From Symsagittifera roscoffensis (taxonomy: Eukaryota > Xenacoelomorpha > Acoela > Convolutidae), in assembly GCF_963678635.1 (NCBI RefSeq), contig NC_087065.1, positions 59,856,754 through 59,920,753 on the forward strand: a stretch of 64,000 nucleotides of DNA, given 5' to 3'. Position numbers and translations under genes: made by a program. Below are positions 14,421 through 24,769 of this stretch, one piece after another. The notes beneath the pieces are model-generated. The model was not told where the DNA came from. It did no database searches and worked only from the letters and a program-made list of their open reading frames with translations. The first letter of the stretch is position 1, and every line of letters starts with the position of its first letter.

Positions 14421-14470
14421 CTAAAGTAACACTATTAAGCTAAAGCATCACTATTAAGCTAAAGCAACAA
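14419..14470. repeat. Short tandem repeat, about 19-20 bp unit, three copies
   Basis: The unit CACTATTAAGCTAAAG with a few extra bases occurs three times in a row immediately beyond the inverted satellite edge. Confidence 0.8.
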
Positions 14471-14496
14471 TTTCCAACAAATAAATCGCAAGTGTA

Positions 14497-14666
14497 AAAA
14501 AAGCATTGGAAACCTACTCAAGTCATTTTAAAAATTGGTGAAACCTTTGAAAACAATCTTGAAACATCAACAAAAAAATCTACAACATCATTTGTGATGT
14601 GTTAAGAATGTTTTCAAATGTTTCACCATTTTTTAACTTGACTTGAGTAGATTTCCAATGCTTTTT
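14497..14666. repeat. Foldback element (inverted repeat with arms of about 70 bp)
   Basis: The left arm begins AAAAAGCATTGGAAACCTAC and the right arm ends GTAGATTTCCAATGCTTTTT. The arms match along almost their whole length with a few mismatches, and the loop of about 25 bp lies around AAAAAAATCTACAACATC. This is probably a MITE or foldback transposon. I saw no convincing target duplication. Confidence 0.85.
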
Positions 14667-14669
14667 ATT

Positions 14670-15305
14670 GACAATTGCAATTAATGATTTTGTTTCTTAT
14701 TAACTGTGATTAACTTATGCACGGCGTTGATAACTACCAAACTGTTTCTTTTTTTAGTTTTTGAAGCTTCCATTTAGTTTGCTTTGCACCTACGGTGTTA
14801 ATGATAGCACCTACGGAACTGGTTCTGATAATTGTGGTTGTGGAGTTTTCTTCTTTTGTCGAACAAGACTTTGCCTTAAGTATCTTATTTTTCATTTACC
14901 AGTTCAATTGTACCACCGTTTAATTTGCAATCCTTTTTTTAAACTGAACTGTTTAGTATTCCCCCTGCATTTGCGACTTTAAGATGGGGAACAACGTTGT
15001 CTTCAGGTGTACGGTTTATATACCATTTTTTCACAGAAATTCAGGTATCCTCGCAAATTCAGAACAAGAGGAGAGTTAGATTTGTTTAGCGGCGAAAAAT
15101 TTGTTTTAGGATTATTTGTTTTTGAAACTTCAATTCCTCGGCATTTTTCAAACTTTCTTTTCAGTTTTCGTGGAAAATTATAGCAGATTGCCAGTTTTTT
15201 TGAGGCGGGAACCTTCCCTGCTTCTGACAACACAGCAACTGGCGTTACTTCTTCTTTATTTTTGTACACGAAAACTGTTTGTACACGAAAACTTCACGGA
15301 TGATA
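14670..15305. other. Unassigned AT-rich stretch
   Basis: Contains only short ORFs without family resemblance, such as 14,761-14,982 on + and 15,003-15,269 on -. I see no gene or repeat structure that I can support. Confidence 0.5.
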
Positions 15306-15310
15306 AAAAT

Positions 15311-15460
15311 CCTGAAAATCCCAGCAACAAACCGAACAATAAAAACGAATAATTTCTTAAAAACGGAACCAGATTGGATGTTTTCATCATCCGTGATGAT
15401 TTTTTAAAGAAATTTGTTCGTTTTTTATGCATTTTGCGGTTTGTTGCTGGAATTTTCAAG
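15311..15460. repeat. Imperfect inverted repeat, arms of about 60 bp
   Basis: CCCAGCAACAAACCGAACAA on the left pairs with the reverse complement of GCGGTTTGTTGCTGGAATTT on the right. The inner parts around AACGAATAATTTCTTAAAAA and TTTTTTAAAGAAATTTGTTC also pair. CACGGATGAT appears just outside the left arm and, inverted, near the centre. Confidence 0.75.
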
Positions 15461-15479
15461 TTTTTTGAAATGCACCCAG

Positions 15480-16640
15480 TTTAATTGGTTATTTGGCGAT
15501 CCTTTTTTGGTAAGTTGTTCCTTTTTTGCATGTTAATTGGATATGCACAAACATTAAACTATTAATCCATTTCGCGTTTCATGAACACGGTTATCTTTTG
15601 CAGAAATTGCCACAATTATGTTGTTTGTAATTAGTTGCGATGAGTCGTTCCTAGGTTGATAATTATAATTAAGAACTCCCGAAATGACTTAGCGATGAAT
15701 TTGTTCTTTTTGTACTTACATGTGATCATTTGTGTCTATGGGAAGAAGCAGAAACCCTAAAAGCAAGGGAAGCAGGGTCGTAGAAAAAGGATGAGAAGCT
15801 TGACAGGAGCGCCGATGAAGAGGGGTCGAATCGCGTTCGTGTTTTTTAACTAAGAGTCATGAACGAAGGTTTATTCCCGCAAATTTGATTTTTCGTGGTT
15901 TGACTTTTGGTTTGACTTTTGAGTTCGTTTCGTTTGTTACAATGAAAGCAAACTCCTTTATAGAACAGCAAAAGTGTAAAGGTCACGAAAACGTGATTGA
16001 CTTCTAGTCTCGAAAGTGGAATTTAACTATGAATTTCCCAGCGGAACAAAAAGTTCATCTATTGATCCAGTTTTTTCAAATTGGGTTAATTTATCAAAAA
16101 AAGTGAACATCCTACATTGTCCTTGAAATTTGAAGAAGGATCCCCACGCATATTCTCACTCAAAGAACTCGCGATCCTTGACACCCAATCTTTTTTTACT
16201 CAATTCTTAGACAGAAGCCCAATTTAGCTTCTGCTAGACCAATACTCAAATCTGGCTGATATTTCGTTCACAGAACAGGGCAAAAGAAATGCAATCACGT
16301 CAAAGTAAATTGATAACAATACAAATTCGAAAAAAGGTAGGGACTTGAAATAGGAAGATGACGAAATCAGTTGATCTGCTTGAGGTCTACCATTGAACTT
16401 AGACTTTGGGATCTACTTAAAAATTGTCCCCCTTAAAGGCAGGCAATTGTTAAGTAGATTAAAATAACGCATTTTTGACTAATCAGGTGGTAGCAAAATT
16501 ATAATTCTCAATGCAAAGCTCTAGTGCTAATTTAGTAGATACCAAAGGGGGGGGGGCGATTGTTAAGTAGATCCAATCTTTGTCTTAAAACAAGTGATTC
16601 AATTTAAAACAAGTAATTATTTTTTGTTTCCTGGTATCAT
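15480..16640. other. Unassigned stretch with a dispersed repeat copy
   Basis: 15,900-16,110 carries one copy of a dispersed repeat seen again at 21,440-21,660 and 25,620-25,880. Shared landmarks are CGGTTTGACTT, AGTGTAAAGGTCACGAAAA, AGTGGAATTTAA and GATCCAGTTTTTTCAAATTG. A slightly GC-richer patch at 15,735-15,840 is open in several frames but has no supported gene model. Confidence 0.5.
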
Positions 16641-16786
16641 GACTCTTTTTCAGCTGTTATTGTTATTATTGACTCTTTTTCAGCTGTTATTGTTATTATG
16701 ATTATGATTAATATTATTTTTTTATTTTTATGATTATTATGATTATTATTATGATTGCGATTATGATTATTATCATTACTATTATT
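16640..16786. repeat. Simple repeat: duplicated 30-bp unit, then TTA/ATG microsatellite
   Basis: GACTCTTTTTCAGCTGTTAT occurs twice in tandem at about 16,640-16,700. It is followed by a degenerate TTATTATGATTATG trinucleotide run that ends at the hairpin of the next element. Confidence 0.85.
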
Positions 16787-17323
16787 ACACAAGCAAAGCT
16801 TGTGTGATATTACGAACTCTCTTTTTTTCCAACCTAAGTCGCAAATATTAGTGCTCGTTTTGAAAGTGCTCTTTTATTGCAGTATATGCATAAGGTCAAT
16901 AACCAGCGATTAAGTACAGCCAATGTTAAGGATATTAACGCAGACTATTATATTACAAATAGCACTGCTATTGTGTCAGAATACTTGACTGGTACTGCTA
17001 ATGGGTCATAATCGGCTTGCGTCTCCTAGCAATTATGTAGACTCATAATTGGCGTATGAAATTTTGTAGACTCAAAGTTTTTCCCATTCAGTTTTTCCCA
17101 GTAGCGTTGATTATTATTATTATTATTAGTATTATTATTCTTATGATTGTTCTTAACAACTAATTTTCAATGGCAGACCTCGAGCAGATCAACTGATTTC
17201 GTTATCTTTCTTTTTCAAGTCGCTACCTCTTTTTGGAATTTGTTTTGTTAGCAATTTACTTTGACGAAATATAAGCTAGATTTAAGTATTGGCCTTAAAG
17301 AACTTAAATTGCGCCTCTGTGTA
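16787..17323 (+). mobile_element. Hairpin-ended dispersed element, copy 1
   Basis: Opens with a perfect hairpin: ACACAAGC, loop AAA, GCTTGTGT. It continues with TGATATTACGAACT and CCAACCTAAGTCGCAAATAT, and ends near GCGCCTCTGTGTA. The same start (GTGTATTAxTACGA, then CTAACCTAATTTGCAAATA) and the same end (GCCTCTGTGTAA) mark elements at 39.2, 43.8, 49.2 and 59.3 kb. This copy lacks a clear tRNA-like module. It looks non-autonomous, as no coding capacity is visible. Confidence 0.6.
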
Positions 17324-17337
17324 TCAATTGAGTGTGA

Positions 17338-17725
17338 AGAATCGCGAATGAAAAAGATGAAAAACTGTATGATGAACACCTAAAACTGTGTTTTAAGGGC
17401 TCTTCAGAGGAGGAGATTGAAGAAGTAGCAGATAGTTGGATGGGTTTGAAGGACAGAGAACAGTTAGAACAGTTTGCGGCGAGACTCTACAAACTGGACA
17501 ATGCAGAGGCAGCTGTCGACCACTCCCTTTTCCTCCTTCGTCTATTTGTCAGAACACACCAGAAACTACCTCTATTCTCGTGACGTCATCGCGGTTTTAC
17601 TTGCATATCCTTTGATGTTACGCGATTCTGATTTACGGGAACTGATATTAGCGCTAAAATACAACCAACTACCTCCTTCTCTCATTAGCTTCCATGGTTC
17701 GCATATGACACTGTCTCCAGAATAG
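17338..17725 (+). pseudogene. Coding-looking island of unknown family, probably frame-broken
   Basis: An open frame from 17,338 to TGA at 17,583 (81 codons) reads as acidic, helix-prone protein, including LYDEHLKLCFKGSSEEEIEE and EQLEQFAARLYKLDNAEAAV. Immediately after, another frame reads sensibly to TAG at 17,725 and includes RDVIAVLLAYPLMLRDSDLR. The region is GC-richer than its surroundings. The two parts would make one helical protein if a single base were gained or lost near 17,575, so I read it as a broken gene or an exon with an assembly error. No ATG or strong splice border is visible at the 5' end. It sits directly behind the hairpin element that ends at 17,323. I do not recognise the family. 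Confidence 0.4.
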
Positions 17726-17739
17726 TGTAATCAAAAAAT

Positions 17740-18425
17740 CAGATAGGCAATTCTGTCTTGTTGGCGATTCTGTCTGATGTCATGACACGTTAATTGTTGA
17801 CTTAGTTTGAAGATTCATTGTTGTGATGCGATGAAAATGATGGAGGGACAATACTTTGTCTTGAAATTTTGATTTTGAAAATTGAATAAGACTCATTATA
17901 GTTCAGTTATTTATTAATGCTAAATGCAATTTTTTTCTCTTTCCTGCGAAATTATATGGCTGAAATATACTGACAAGAATGATGCCTTGATAAAATATAA
18001 TTGTTTTTGCCTGATTGCTCAAAGAAAAAGAAAGTAACGAATCGAAAGGTGAGATGAAGTTGGTTGCCCTACAAATTTTCGTGTGATCTTGATTTTGGCA
18101 TGTACTTCATTTGATGTTCTGTCTTAGGGCAAATTTCCCTTTGTAGTTTTGCCTTATAACCTACCTAACGTTAGTAACGACATTGCCAGCTTTTTTGAAC
18201 AACAATTTTTGATTGAAAACTGTATGGCATGATTTTCTCGATATCATGGAATAATTCAATGATAAAAGTAATTTGAACATTAGCAAGAAGGGCTTTAATA
18301 TGATTTCATATCTTTTCCATTCTGCGCAGAATTTCTTTAAGAGTTTCTAAAATTGAGGAAAAGCGCCCACATTAAACTTATGACCGTCAGATATTCAATA
18401 GGAACATTAAGGAATGCTCTTTTCT
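17740..18425. other. Unassigned AT-rich stretch
   Basis: I see no gene, array or inverted repeat. It may be intronic if the islands on either side belong to one gene. It ends in the pyrimidine tract and TGCAG that precede the exon at 18,436. Confidence 0.4.
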
Positions 18426-18435
18426 TTTTTTGCAG

Positions 18436-18582
18436 ATTCCTTATTGGTTGATAGGTTTGCACGCGTTGTGGTTAGTTTTGCTAGAGCTATTGTTCCGCAT
18501 CTGGTACTTGAAAACTCGCCAGCCTGTTGAATTTGATGCAGAGAGAAATCCCTATCGTTGTCTTGTATTATTGTTGGATCAA
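18436..18582 (+). CDS. Probable internal coding exon of an unidentified membrane-linked protein
   Basis: A strong acceptor (CTTTTTTTGCAG) precedes and a donor (GTATGC) follows a fully open 147-bp stretch of 49 codons, phase 0 at both ends. The translation starts IPYWLIGLHALWLVLLELLF, a probable membrane or amphipathic helix, and continues with RIWYLKTRQPVEFDAERNPY and RCLVLLLDQ, a basic-aromatic stretch then a polar one. Base composition is richer in G and C than the flanks. It lacks an ATG and so is easily missed by ORF scans. It could belong to the same gene as the island at 17.34-17.73 kb, but the frames do not join directly. I do not recognise the family. Confidence 0.6.
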
Positions 18583-18599
18583 GTATGCAATCTTCCCCC

Positions 18600-18975
18600 G
18601 TTTTAAGTTATGATTTGTTTTTTGGTCAGACAAGAACCACAAACATCACCACGCCCATTATATTATAAAAATGAAAAGAATACGCGAATTATGGGCAACG
18701 GTTACTTGAGAATTTTACCAACGCATGCGTTTAGTTAGAGACAATAGTCCCGAAAAAAAAGGTTTATTCAATTCCTTCTGGTATGTTTTAATGTCCGTTT
18801 TTGGAGCGGAGACGCCTTACTTTTTGAAGTGTGACGACCCTTGCATAGGTCGTGTTTATGCAATTTGCCTGAAAATGTCAAACTAATTTTAGCCTAAGTG
18901 AATGACAATCAGACGGGTCTGCTCTAGACACTGAACTCAATCTATCTATTATATATTTAAATCGAATATCGAATT
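18600..18975. other. Unassigned stretch
   Basis: No gene or repeat that I can support lies between the exon at 18.44 kb and the start of the 165-bp array. Confidence 0.4.
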
Positions 18976-18979
18976 AGGG

Positions 18980-20300
18980 GTTGCGAGAAGTTTCAAATAC
19001 AAAATAATTTACAAAACTTGAAGTTCCCAACCCTGTAGTTGGTTGCTGTCAGAGTACTATCAAGGATTGCGAGTCTTGTCTCCAAATATGACTGCTCAAA
19101 TCCATGTAGTTTTCGAGATATGACGTTTTTTGATTTTTTTTCAAAATTTTTCAGAAAACTTAAATTATTATTATTTTCAAAAATCTAATATTCGCAGCCC
19201 TGTAGTTGGGTACTGTCAGAGTACTATCAAGGATTGCGAGTCTTGCCTCCAAATATGACTGCTCAAATCCATGTAGTTTTCGAGATATGACGTTTTTTGT
19301 GATTTTTTCAAAACGTTTTCAGAAAAATTAAATTAATTTTTCTTCGCTAAATCTGAAATTCCCAACCCTGTAGTTGGGTCCTGTCAGAGTACTCTCAAAG
19401 ATTGCGAATTTTGCCTCCAAGTATGACTGCTCATTTTTTTGTATTTTTCAAATACAAAATAATTTACAAAACTTGAAGTTCCCAACCCTGTAGTTAGTTG
19501 CTGTCAGAGTACTATCAAGGAGTGCGAGTTTTGTCTCCAAATATGACTACTCAAATCCTTGTAGTTTTCGAGATATGACGTTTTTTGTGATTTTTTCAAA
19601 ACATTTTCAGAAAAATTAAAATAATTTTTTTTCGCTAAATCTGTAATTCCTAACCCTGTAGTTGGATCCTGTCAGAGTACTCTCAAAGATTGCGAATTTT
19701 GCCTCCAAGTATGACTGCTCATTTTTTTTTGTATTTTTCGAGATACGACGTTTTTTTTGTGATTTTTTTGAAATTCCCAATCCTGTACTTGGGTAGTGTC
19801 AGAGTATTCTAAGGAGTAACAAATCTTGCCTCCAAATATGATTGTTCAAATCCTTGTAGTTTTCGAGATATGACGTCTTTTGTGATTTTTTCAAAAATTT
19901 TCACAAAACTTAAATTTTTATGATTTTTTAAAAATCTGAAATTCCAACCCTGTAGTTAGGTGCTGTCAGAGTACTCTAAGGAGTTACAAATCTTGCCTCC
20001 AAATATGACTGTTCAAATTCTTGTAGTTTCCGAGAAAACACGTTTTTTTTTAATTTTTTTTTTTCGGTAAACTTAGTCTTAAAAAAATTCAAAAAATTTT
20101 GACTTCCTACAGTAGGGTGCTCTCAGGGACTCTCACTGGTTGCAAATCTGGCCTCCAAATTTCTCCAGAGGCCCATTAAGTTTTCGAGATGACGCTTTTA
20201 AAATGGGATTTTAAAAAAAATAAAAAGTTCGAAATTATCAACCATGTAATTTGGTGCAGTCAGAGTTCACTAAAAGTTTGCAGATGTTGTTTCCAATATA
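18980..20300 (+). repeat. Tandem array of about 165-bp units, first array
   Basis: Eight or so diverged units repeat the order AACCCTGTAGTTGG, TGTCAGAGTACT, GATTGCGA, TTGCCTCCAAATATGACTGC, TAGTTTTCGAGATATGACGT and TTTTTTCAAAA. The AACCCTGTAGTTGG landmark recurs near 19,030, 19,200, 19,367, 19,485, 19,650, 19,945 and so on. Spacing is mostly 115-170 bp because some units carry deletions. The units become more diverged toward 20,300. Confidence 0.9.
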
Positions 20301-20333
20301 TGCGGTTTTCATGAGTTGTCGAAAAAATTCGAA

Positions 20334-20358
20334 GCACCGGAGGTGCGTTAAACGCTAG
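20334..20358 (+). repeat. Terminal hairpin followed by CTAG behind the first 165-bp array
   Basis: GCACC, loop GGA, GGTGC forms a perfect 5-bp stem. Eight bases later comes CTAG followed by T. The same arrangement ends the second array at 24,344-24,366. A short hairpin a few bases before CTRR is the 3' end signature of Helitrons, so the array may lie inside a Helitron- or Helentron-like element. The stem is short and the 5' end was not found. Confidence 0.5.
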
Positions 20359-20369
20359 TTTTCAATGAA

Positions 20370-20826
20370 ATGAAATTTGTTTCAAGCAATAAGGTTTGTT
20401 AGCTCATTGCTTTTCGTCCAAAATTCTAGTTTACACAATTGACGTCTATATTCCAATTTATTGAAGCTGTTTTATTTGCGTGTCGTCTAATTTCCTAACC
20501 CCAGCCTAAATATACAATTTTCTGCCAAATTGCGTTCACTTTCTTCATTAACCGTCAAATGGCGTTCTCTTTTGTTTCACTCGTACTTCTCATTTAATTG
20601 AAAATTTAGTTCAGATTGAAACAAAAGAGAGCGCCATTTGAAGGTTAATGAAGAAAGTGAACGCAATTTGGCAGAATTTTATATATTTAGGCAGGGGTTA
20701 GAAAATTAGACGACAAGCAAATTAAACAGCTTCAATAAATTGGAATATAGACGTCAATTGTGTAAACTAGCATTTTGGACGAAAAGCAAAGGGCTAACAA
20801 ACCTTATTGCTTGAAACAAGTTTCAC
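20370..20826. repeat. Long inverted repeat (foldback element), arms of about 210 bp
   Basis: The left arm begins TGAAATTTGTTTCAAGCAAT. The right arm ends ATTGCTTGAAACAAGTTTCA. Arms pair nearly throughout, including TTGACGTCTATATTCCAATT, GTCGTCTAATTTCCTAACCC and TGCGTTCACTTTCTTCATTA on the left. The central spacer of about 35 bp lies around CTCATTTAATTGAAAATTTA. Mismatches are few, so the insertion or inversion is fairly young. Confidence 0.92.
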
Positions 20827-20934
20827 AATTACAAAAATAGCATATAGTCTCTTTGCTTACTAAGAGCAATGAACTTAGTTAAGACTCTTATATAGGTTTC
20901 TTTTTAGTTTTTTCATGAAAAATTCTTAAAATAT

Positions 20935-21265
20935 TGATGCCTTTATGTATATACGAACTTTGTGAGTTCAATTGAAATTCATCTGCTGAAAGTGAATTTA
21001 ATAGTAGTTTCCAAATACGAACGTGGAAATGGCGCGGAAAAACGTGAACAATTTCTAGTTTTGCAAGTGGAATTTAATTATCAGTAAGTTTAACCTTGAT
21101 GCATTTATGTATATATGAACTTTTTGAGTTCAATTGAAATTCATCTGATGAAAGTGACTTAAATAGCACTTTCCAAATACGAACGTGAAAATTGCGCAGA
21201 AAAACGTGAACAGTTTCTAGTTTCGAAAGTGGAATTTAATTAACGTTAAGCTTAACCTTTTGATC
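20935..21265 (+). repeat. Tandem duplication, about 165-bp unit, two copies
   Basis: ATGCCTTTATGTATATACGA, CAATTGAAATTCATCTG, TTTCCAAATACGAACGTG and TTCTAGTTTxGxAAGTGGAA recur in the same order in two successive blocks, with the second beginning near 21,100. Confidence 0.85.
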
Positions 21266-21299
21266 CAGTTTTTTCAAATTGGGTTAATGTTATCAAAAA

Positions 21300-23095
21300 A
21301 GCGAAAATCATAAATCGCAGAAATTCAAAGAGCTTAAAGGGCATCTATTTTTAAGTGTAATAAACGTAATGAGTACTCTTAGATAGGTCTTGCTGCTTTT
21401 TTTCAGGAAACATTCTTAAAGTTTGCTTACGCTCAATTTTAATTTTTCGCGGTTTGACTTGTGATTTTTTTTCAAGTTCAGTGCATTTCGATTGTTAAAA
21501 GGAGGGAAGGCAAACTCCACTATCGAACACAAAAGTGTAAAGGTCACGAAAAACGTGATCAACTTCTCATTTCGAAAATAGAAATTAATTATCAGATTGG
21601 GTTAATTTTAACAAAAAAATTGTTCTACAATTTAAAAGAGCTTTAAAACTATCTATTTTTTTCTTCGGAAATCGAAGTTGAAAGTTTTTGAGAAAACAAG
21701 TCAGTTTTTTCTCAGTTTTCTTTCGTTCATTACTCTTTTCCAACTGTCTGCTGGCTATGTTTTTCTTTGAAATTTGAAAGTGAAATTTGAAATTTTTTTA
21801 AAAACTGTTTTTTTAATTCAAAATTTATAAAACGTTAATCCGACAGTGAAAGTACATTGTAGTCAGCGAAATTTTATTATAGTTAGTTAACAAATTTCAT
21901 ATACGTTAACAATACAATTAAGTCTAACTTCCCATATTTTTAGTTTTGCATCGACGTCTTAGTTCAGTTTTTTTGGTCCTGTCTAGTTTGTTTTTCGTCT
22001 AATTTCCTAGGACCCATTTAGGCAGTCAACAAATCACATAAACAAGCTTGAATTAACTTCACCTAATTTACAATAAATTTCACTGTCTAGATAATACCCT
22101 CATAACTTATTTGGATTTTTTTCAGTAATTTGCGCCGTTATTCAAGCTATCAAAATCAATGTGAAATTTTAAGACTCGGATTTTTTGGATAGCCTGCAAA
22201 CCAATATCTTTTGAATAGCTTTTGAAAGACTTCGTTTTGTAATCTATGAATCAATATACTATACTGTTTAGGTTAATTTTGTTTTCAAAAATATTGCGAG
22301 GCACAACGGTAGAACCTTCTTTTACTTGCCCGGGAACATCGATTTTCACTGTTTTATTATCCAAATAGCTAGCTCGAAAACACCGAAAATTTTTGCGTAT
22401 ACTCAACCTTTTCGAGTATTATCTGGAGTTAGCTTCGAACGCATGACCCTCGTGTTGAAAGATAACATCTCAAACTTTTTGTATTTGAAAACCGTGTTTG
22501 CAGAAGTTAATATCTGCTAGCCTCAGAACAACTTGAAAACTTTTAAATGGATCAATTTCATGAATGAATTATTTCAAAGTTTCATCCTTTAAATGGTGTG
22601 ATTGAAAAGTTGCGAACAAATTGTTTTTGTTAAGAGTTTTTAAGCGTTGAGAATTTTTTGCTAACAAGGACAAAGCTGGGAAATCAAACTGTTGTTGCCT
22701 TTTCTGAACACTTTCATTTTTCGAACCGCTTGAAGCTATCAAAAGAACTTGTAATCTTTTTTCCTTCGAATAGTTTTGTGACAATTTTTTTTTTCGGTAT
22801 CCGGATCAAGCTGTTTCAATCAACTTCAGATCTTTTTTGGAAATGCTTTTGGTTATGTAAAATATATCATTTGAATGGTTTTTTCACTGGTTCGCTCAGC
22901 GATTCAAGCTTTTTAATTCAAGATGTCGCTTGAAAAATGGCTTTTGAAAGTCTTTTATTAGCATACGATGTCGGTTGAAAATGGTTTTTGAAATCTTTGT
23001 TTTTTTTGAGATCATATCCTATCCTTCAACATCAACTTGAAACGCTTCATTGTTGCATATTTCGAGCAGCCTGCTTGAAAAGTTAACCAAGTTTA
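21300..23095. other. Unassigned AT-rich stretch with a dispersed repeat copy
   Basis: 21,440-21,660 repeats the sequence described at 15,900-16,110 (CGGTTTGACTT, GTGTAAAGGTCACGAAAAA). The rest shows only short ORFs of low-complexity composition and no supported gene. Confidence 0.5.
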
Positions 23096-23099
23096 AAAT

Positions 23100-24300
23100 A
23101 AGATAACTAATAGTCAAATGTTGTCAAAGTTTCCCCAGGGGTTGCCAATTAGACCTCCAATTATGAATACCTAAATCCTTTAAGCTTACGAGATACCACG
23201 ATTTCTGTGGTTTCTTCAAAATTTTTCAGAAAACTCAAATTACAAAATAATTCACAATATTTGAAATTCCCAACCCTGCAATTGAGTGCTGTCAGAGTAC
23301 TATCAAGGATTGCGATTTTTGCCTCAAAATATGACTGCTCAAAACTTTGTAGTTTTCGAGATATGACGTTTTTTGTGATTTTTTCAAAACGTTTTCAGAA
23401 AATTTAAATTAATTTTTCTTCGCTAAATCTGAAATTCCCAACCCTGTAGTTGGGACCTGTCAGAGTACTCTCAAAGATTGCGAATTTTGCCTCCAAGTAT
23501 GACTGCTCATTTTTTTTGTATTTTTCGAGATACGACGTTTTTTTTGTGATTTTTTTTGAAAATTTTTTAGAAAAGTTAAATTAATGATTTTTTAAAATCT
23601 GAAATTCCCAATCCTGTACTTGGGTAGTGTCAGAGTATTCTAAGGAGTAACAAATCTTGCCTCCAAATATGATTGTTCAAATCCTTGTAGTTTTCGAGAT
23701 ATGACGTCTTTTGTGATTTTTTCAAAAATTTTCACAAAACTTAAATTTTTATGATTTTTTAAAAATCTGAAATTCCCAACCCTGTAGTTAGGTGCTGTCA
23801 GAGTACTCCAAGGAGTTACAAATCTTGCCTCCAAATATGACTGCTCAAATCCTTTTGGTTTCCGAGATGTAGTGTTTTATGTGATTTTTTCCAATTGTTT
23901 TCAGAAAACTTGGGAGTATAAAGTCTTAAGAGCTCGAAAGATTTGAAACTCCCAACCTTGTAGTTGGGTACTGTGATGGACCCTCAGGAGTCCCAAGCTG
24001 CAAATCTTGCGTCGGATTGCGACTGCTCAAACGCTCTTAGTTTCTGAGATTCGGAGAATTTGAGTTTCCCATCTATAAAGTGAGGCTCTGTCAGGATAGT
24101 CCCAGGAGTTGCGAAAACTGAAATTTATTTTTTCTTTCAAAGTTTGAACTTCCTAACTCTGTAGTTGGGCGCAGTCAGAGTATTTGCTGAGGTTGCGAAG
24201 CTTTTACGGTTTTAGAGAACTTAAATTTGAAGTTACACGCTGTAGAAATTCCCAACGCTGTAGTAAAGTACTATTAGAAGACATAAAGAATGCAGATCGT
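23100..24300 (+). repeat. Tandem array of about 165-bp units, second array
   Basis: This is the same family as the array at 18,980-20,300, in the same orientation and with the same unit order. Some stretches, such as the unit with AATCCTGTACTTGGGTAGTG, are nearly identical between the two arrays (19,775 versus 23,610). That suggests one element copied to two places rather than independent expansion. It ends in the same hairpin. Confidence 0.9.
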
Positions 24301-24343
24301 ATTTCCAGTATATGCCGTATTTTTGTGTTTTTAAAAATTCGAA

Positions 24344-24366
24344 GCACCGGCGGTGCGACACGCTAG
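24344..24366 (+). repeat. Terminal hairpin followed by CTAG behind the second 165-bp array
   Basis: GCACC, loop GGC, GGTGC, then six bases, then CTAG. AATTCGAAGCACCGG just before the loop is shared with 20,326-20,340. This is a candidate 3' end of the element holding the array. Confidence 0.5.
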
Positions 24367-24450
24367 CTAGTAATAATAATAATCAGAATAAGCATAATTA
24401 TCTTTTTTAATAGTAATCATAATAGTAATGATAGTAATCATATTAATGAT
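24367..24450. repeat. AAT/ATC-type microsatellite
   Basis: Degenerate TAATAATAATAATCAG and AGTAATCATAATAG run directly after the element end. Confidence 0.75.
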
Positions 24451-24540
24451 CAAATCTGAAGTAGGAAAGCATTGTGGTAAAATTACACCTCAATGGTAAA
24501 CCAATAATACATAGTTATAGATCTTCTGAAGTTTTTATTT

Positions 24541-24752
24541 ACGATCAGTCAATAAACTGCATTCAATTAACATCCTCAATGAAAGTCAATTTTAAACCAA
24601 TAATCCGTAAATTATGATCTTCTGAAATTTTGAAAGCATTTTATTGACTGATCGCATTAAAAATTTCTGAAAATCGTAATTTATGGGTTCTGGTTCACCA
24701 TTGACTTTCATTGAGGATGTTAATCGAATTCAATTTATTGACTGATCGCATA
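24541..24752. repeat. Inverted repeat, arms of about 58 bp
   Basis: ACGATCAGTCAATAAACTGC and TTAACATCCTCAATGAAAGT on the left pair with ACTTTCATTGAGGATGTTAA and TTATTGACTGATCGC on the right. A further copy of TTTATTGACTGATCGCAT lies inside the spacer, so the structure has been rearranged or nested. Confidence 0.8.
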
Positions 24753-24769
24753 CGAGTGACATCTTCAAT

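Noticed and set aside
14400-14470. CRISPR-like spacing of the CACTATTAAGCTAAAG repeats
   Set aside because: Units are contiguous without unique spacers, and the genome is eukaryotic.
15735-15840. GC-richer patch with frames such as MGRSRNPKSKGSRVVEKG
   Set aside because: Open in several frames on both strands but without splice borders or a family match.
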